This document shows positions 13,670 to 16,846 of a stretch of 16,846 nucleotides of DNA, in pieces. The first letter of the stretch is position 1. Every line of letters begins with the position of its first letter. The stretch is from an uncultured Lachnospiraceae bacterium. Its GTDB lineage: Bacteria > Bacillota > Clostridia > Lachnospirales > Lachnospiraceae. The stretch lies in NCBI GenBank assembly GCA_934338765.1, contig CAKRHL010000030.1:1-16846 (forward strand), read 5' to 3'. Made by a program: the position numbers and the translations under genes. Below the pieces are notes generated by a model. The model made no database searches. It worked only from the letters and a program-made list of their open reading frames with translations, and was not told the DNA's origin.

Positions 13670-13763
13670 CGGATAGTAAATCAAAATCATCACATGCACC
13701 AGTCAATTTGTTATACGGATAATAAATCAAAATCATCATATACACCGGTCAATTTATTATCCG
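13670..13763. repeat. Two-copy 40-bp tandem repeat with nested inverted repeat
   Basis: Copies at 13670-13709 and 13716-13755 match at 36 of 40 positions with a six-base spacer, giving a period of 46. The second copy is bounded by a perfect 12-bp inverted repeat, CGGATAATAAAT (13716-13727) and ATTTATTATCCG (13752-13763). Its loop also contains ACCGGT. On the minus strand it starts 11 bases after the pyrD stop and ends upstream of the importer promoter. It could hold regulator binding sites, serve as a T-run-free terminator for pyrD, or be a remnant of a small repeat element. Confidence 0.8.
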
Positions 13764-13774
13764 GTATATTAAAA

Positions 13775-14680
13775 TTAAGCATGAACACATCCGATCAGCT
13801 CATGAATATCCTTGACATGCTGCTCCTTCATAAACCGCTCAATCCCCTCGATCACATCCACCGTGGCTGTAGGATTATTGAAGTTCGCCGTTCCCACTGC
13901 AACCATGGAAGCCCCTGCCAAAATGAACTCCAGCGCATCCTCTGCGGTACGGATACCTCCCATACCAAGCACAGGAAGCTTTACAGCATGAGCCACCTGA
14001 TATACCATCCGGACAGCCACCGGCTTTACTGCCGGACCGGACATGCCTCCGGTCTGGTTTGCCAGTGCAAACTGACGGCGGTTAATATCGATCTTCATGC
14101 CCGTCAATGTATTGATCAGGGATAACGCATCGGCTCCACCGGCCTCTGCTGCCTTCGCTGTCTCTGTGATATCCGTCACATTGGGACTGAGCTTCATGAT
14201 CACCGGCTGCTTTGCTTTCTTTTTGATCTCTGCGGTGATCTGCTCTACCAGCTTAGGATTCTGTCCGAAGGCAATGCCGCCCTCCTTGACATTTGGGCAG
14301 GAAATATTGATCTCCAGCAGATCCACATCCTGATCCGCCAGACGCTCTACCACCTCCAGATATTCTTCTGTGGTATGACCACACACATTGACAATGATCC
14401 TTGTATCATACTGCTTCAGATATGGAATATCTCGCTCCACAAATACATCTATGCCGGGATTCTGCAGACCAATGGCATTTAACATGCCACCGTATGTCTC
14501 ACAGACTCTCGGTGTCGGGTTGCCCGGCCACGGTACATTTGCCACTCCCTTGGTGGTCACTGCACCGAGACGGTTTAGATCCACATATTCACCATATTCT
14601 GCACCGGAGCCAAAGGTTCCGGATGCTGTTGTTACCGGATTCTTCATGGTCACTCCGGCAAAATCAACTGATAAATTCAT
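13775..14680 (-). CDS. pyrD: Dihydroorotate dehydrogenase B, catalytic subunit
   Basis: This enzyme oxidises dihydroorotate to orotate with FMN. As a class 1B enzyme it passes electrons through PyrK to NAD+. The 301-aa chain shows TTASGTFGSGAEYG (FMN site), the TTKGV strand, MLNAIGLQNPG (66-76), the active-site NISCPNVKEGG with Cys128, and FMN-phosphate motifs near GMGGI. The ATG at 14680 has GGAGG six bases upstream. A second ATG at 14686 directly abuts GGAGG and cannot be used well. It follows pyrK by about 80 bases. The stop is followed by the tandem repeat region. Confidence 0.96.
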   Translation of the reverse strand: MNLSVDFAGVTMKNPVTTASGTFGSGAEYGEYVDLNRLGAVTTKGVANVPWPGNPTPRVCETYGGMLNAIGLQNPGIDVFVERDIPYLKQYDTRIIVNVCGHTTEEYLEVVERLADQDVDLLEINISCPNVKEGGIAFGQNPKLVEQITAEIKKKAKQPVIMKLSPNVTDITETAKAAEAGGADALSLINTLTGMKIDINRRQFALANQTGGMSGPAVKPVAVRMVYQVAHAVKLPVLGMGGIRTAEDALEFILAGASMVAVGTANFNNPTATVDVIEGIERFMKEQHVKDIHELIGCVHA

Positions 14681-14761
14681 ATTCATCCTCCATGTCCTGC
14701 AATTTTCTGTTTCCGCTGTACTGTCCTGCTGACATCCTATATATCTGCAGTCCCAGCACTT

Positions 14762-15550
14762 TTATAATGTAACATCCTCTGCGTTAAAAACAGGACCATC
14801 CTTGCATACCCGTTTATTATGTACATGGCTGTGGCTGTCTTCATCTGTAGAATTGCAGACGCATCCCAGACAGGCACCAATACCACATGCCATTCTTTCC
14901 TCCATGGAAATCTGTGCCTCCGTCTCCTTCTCTGCCGCATATGCCTTAACTCCACGAAGCATCGGCATTGGACCACAGGCGTAGATCGTATCTGCGTCCA
15001 GACCATTTTCACGGATCGCGTCAATGACATTTCCCTTTGTCCCGACACTGCCATCCTCTGTGGATACATAAACATCCGCATACGGTTCAAACTCTTTCTT
15101 TAAGAACAGGTCTCCATCCCGGTATCCCAGAACAACGGATACCTCTGTTCCTTCTGCCTTCAATGCCTTCGCAAGGGCAAGCATCGGCGGAATCCCAATG
15201 CCTCCTCCGATCAATACTGCCTTTCCGCTCTTTCGGGTAAAGCCATTGCCAAGAGGTCCCATGACCGGGATCTGCGCACCTTCCTCCAGTTCCGAAAACT
15301 CCTCGGTTCCCTTTCCTGCCACACGGTAAACGACACGGAGCTTTCTCTGTGCCGGCTCGATCTCACATATACTGATGGGTCTTGGAAGCAGACGGCTTCC
15401 CTCACCACAGTACATCGATATAAACTGTCCCGGCACTGCCATCCCGGCAACATTATAATCCTCCGGGAACTGCAGCCACATGCTGTAGATCCCTTCTGTG
15501 ATCTTCTCCTGGCTTGCCACAACAGCCATACATTTTTTCTTATCTGCCAT
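14762..15550 (-). CDS. pyrK: Dihydroorotate dehydrogenase B, electron-transfer subunit
   Basis: This is the partner of PyrD, carrying FAD and a 2Fe-2S cluster to reduce NAD+. The 262-aa chain shows the ferredoxin-reductase-type FAD motif RPIS (57-60), the NAD-binding GGGIGIPPML (115-124) and YACGPMPML (190-198). C-terminal cluster cysteines are C222, C227, C230 and C249 in an ERMACGIGACLGCVC context. The gap before the last Cys includes a His-rich stretch (SHSHVHNK). I prefer the ATG at 15550, with GGAG six bases upstream. An ATG at 15562 with AGGA five bases upstream is a fair alternative. It is packed between pyrF and pyrD. Confidence 0.96.
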   Translation of the reverse strand: MADKKKCMAVVASQEKITEGIYSMWLQFPEDYNVAGMAVPGQFISMYCGEGSRLLPRPISICEIEPAQRKLRVVYRVAGKGTEEFSELEEGAQIPVMGPLGNGFTRKSGKAVLIGGGIGIPPMLALAKALKAEGTEVSVVLGYRDGDLFLKKEFEPYADVYVSTEDGSVGTKGNVIDAIRENGLDADTIYACGPMPMLRGVKAYAAEKETEAQISMEERMACGIGACLGCVCNSTDEDSHSHVHNKRVCKDGPVFNAEDVTL

Positions 15551-15579
15551 TCTTATCTCCATTCTGTTCCTGTGCTCTG

Positions 15580-16500
15580 TTATTTCCGCCCCTCGTTGAT
15601 ATCCCGGATCATATCGATCACTGCCTGTCTGGATGCCTCTGCATAATTTTCAGCACCAAACTTCGCATATTTCTCCTGCTTGTAAGCACAGATAATACCA
15701 CGGGAGGAATTCACGATCGCACCCAGACCATCCTTATTGAAGTAAGGTGCCAGATCAGATGCCTTTCCGCCCTGGGCACCATAGCCCGGTACAAGGATAT
15801 ATGTCTTTGGCATGATCTTCCGGAGGATCTTGCCCATCTCCGGATATGTTGCACCTACCACGCATCCTACATAGCTGTAATCATCTCCCATGCACTGGCT
15901 GCCCCACTCGGCAACCTTCTCGCCAACCAGCTCATAAAGAGGTCTGCCGTCGATCAAACGGTCCTGAAACTCACCACTGGATGGATTGGATGTCTTGACC
16001 AGTACAAAGATTCCTTTTTTCTCTTCCTTACATACATCAATAAACGGATTGACACCATCGCTTCCCAGATATGGATTCACAGTGACAAAGTCCTCATCAA
16101 AACCGTAATACTGCTTGCTTCCTACCGCAACCTTACCCAGATGCCCCACTGCATAGGCTGTTGATGTAGATCCGATATCGCCGCGCTTGATATCACCGAT
16201 CACAACAAGACCTTTCTCCTTGCAGTAGTCCACTGTCTTTTTGAATGCAACCATGCCCGGGATACCAAACTGCTCATACATGGCAATCTGTGGCTTTACA
16301 GCCGGGATCAGATCATAAACGGCATCTACAATGCCCTTATTGTACTGCCATATAGCCTCTGCCGCTCCCTCCAGAGTCTCACCGAACTCCTCAAAGGCTT
16401 TCCCGGTCAGATGCTCCGGTACATAACCAAGCATCGGATCCAGACCAACCACTACCGGTGCATCCTTCTTCTTAATCTCTGCCACTAATTTATTGATCAT
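15580..16500 (-). CDS. pyrF: Orotidine 5'-phosphate decarboxylase (long form)
   Basis: This enzyme decarboxylates OMP to UMP, the last step of the pathway. The 306-aa protein belongs to the longer type-2 group rather than the roughly 230-aa short form. The catalytic D-x-K-x-x-D array is seen as GDIKRGDIGSTS (102-113), with VVGLDPMLGYVP at the N-terminus and LVPGYGAQGG for phosphate binding near the C-terminus. I chose the ATG at 16500 (MINKLVAEIKKK), with AAGGA about 11 bases upstream. A longer frame from 16521 overlaps the pyrC stop by one base but lacks a ribosome site. It follows pyrC immediately. Confidence 0.95.
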   Translation of the reverse strand: MINKLVAEIKKKDAPVVVGLDPMLGYVPEHLTGKAFEEFGETLEGAAEAIWQYNKGIVDAVYDLIPAVKPQIAMYEQFGIPGMVAFKKTVDYCKEKGLVVIGDIKRGDIGSTSTAYAVGHLGKVAVGSKQYYGFDEDFVTVNPYLGSDGVNPFIDVCKEEKKGIFVLVKTSNPSSGEFQDRLIDGRPLYELVGEKVAEWGSQCMGDDYSYVGCVVGATYPEMGKILRKIMPKTYILVPGYGAQGGKASDLAPYFNKDGLGAIVNSSRGIICAYKQEKYAKFGAENYAEASRQAVIDMIRDINEGRK

Positions 16501-16520
16501 TTTTCTACTTGTCCTTTCCA

Positions 16521-16846
16521 TTATTTACTATATTCATAGACGATTTTACCATCAACAATGGTCGTCACCACTCGTCCTATAACCTTCTTCCCATCAAATG
16601 GGGTATTCTTTCCCATGGAAGCAAAACTGCTGCTGTCAATCTCATATTCATGCTCCACATCGGCAATCACCAGATCCGCCGTCTTTCCCACAGCCAGATT
16701 TCCTTTATCGATTCCCAGAACTCTCGCCGGGTTTACACTCATTTTCTCTACTAACTGGGCTAAAGACAGATAACCGCCCTGTACCAGCTCTGTAAATCCA
16801 AGCGCAAAGGAGGTCTCCAGTCCCACAATGCCAAACGGTGCTTTCT
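16521..16846 (-). CDS. pyrC: Dihydroorotase, C-terminal part (cut by window edge)
   Basis: The last 107 codons of an amidohydrolase-family dihydroorotase, the ring-closing step to dihydroorotate. The visible stretch KAPFGIVGLETSFALG holds the conserved late active-site region. It is followed by VNPARVLGI and KGNLAVGKTADLVIADV, typical of the returning beta-sandwich, and by a closing TIVDGKIVYEYSK. The zinc-binding HxH and Asp ligands lie outside the window. The gene stops at TAA at 16521-16523, so pyrF follows directly. It is the upstream-most pyr gene visible here. Confidence 0.93.
   Translation of the reverse strand, partial: KAPFGIVGLETSFALGFTELVQGGYLSLAQLVEKMSVNPARVLGIDKGNLAVGKTADLVIADVEHEYEIDSSSFASMGKNTPFDGKKVIGRVVTTIVDGKIVYEYSK

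Noticed and set aside
13670..13755. CRISPR-like repeat pair
   Set aside because: There are only two copies with a six-base gap, no spacer-sized intervals and no cas genes.
13658..14125. 155-codon plus-strand ORF across the tandem repeat
   Set aside because: It runs antisense into pyrD and its repeat-derived residues only reflect the DNA repeat; no promoter or ribosome site is visible.
15514..16164. 216-codon plus-strand ORF
   Set aside because: It lies antisense to pyrF and the start of pyrK, has no ribosome site, and its protein has no family features.

Overview
The window reads as chromosomal DNA of a low-to-moderate G+C Gram-positive anaerobe of the class Clostridia, most likely a Lachnospiraceae (Roseburia/Eubacterium/Blautia type). 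This is inferred from gene content and protein style, not from a marker gene. The signs are strong AGGAGG ribosome sites, a class 1B pyrD with its partner pyrK, a long-form pyrF, a lipoprotein-type binding protein and a FliB-family methylase. All genes but one are on the minus strand, so the layout below runs from the right edge to the left.

Right third (about 13.7-16.8 kb): the distal part of a UMP-biosynthesis operon, with pyrC (cut by the window edge), pyrF, pyrK and pyrD tightly packed. After pyrD comes an intergenic region with a two-copy 40-bp tandem repeat and a nested perfect inverted repeat. A clear sigma-A promoter then starts a second transcription unit (9.1-13.5 kb). This unit carries a polar-amino-acid ABC importer (lipoprotein binding protein, permease, ATPase), then pyrE, a possible 30-aa ORF, a convincing 50-aa membrane protein and a FliB-type lysine N-methylase. 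The importer therefore sits between pyrD and pyrE.

Centre (4.87-8.8 kb): a three-gene operon with no textbook function. It encodes a ParA/MinD/CpaE-like protein with a degenerate P-loop and two paralogous proteins. Each paralogue joins an alpha-helical, TerB-like N-terminal region to a cysteine-rich right-handed beta-helix, and neither has a signal peptide. This operon is the best candidate for an undescribed system. A predicted promoter overlapping a palindrome lies upstream, and a bidirectional terminator at 4.8 kb closes the operon.

Left third (1-4.75 kb): the only plus-strand gene encodes a CNNM/CorC-family membrane protein with CBS domains. It diverges from a zinc-dependent-phospholipase-C-fold protein. 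Then come znuC and znuB (a zinc/manganese importer without its binding protein nearby), a tRNA-Gln(CUG) with its own promoter and terminator, an orphan terminator-like leader, and the start of a secreted protein cut by the left edge.
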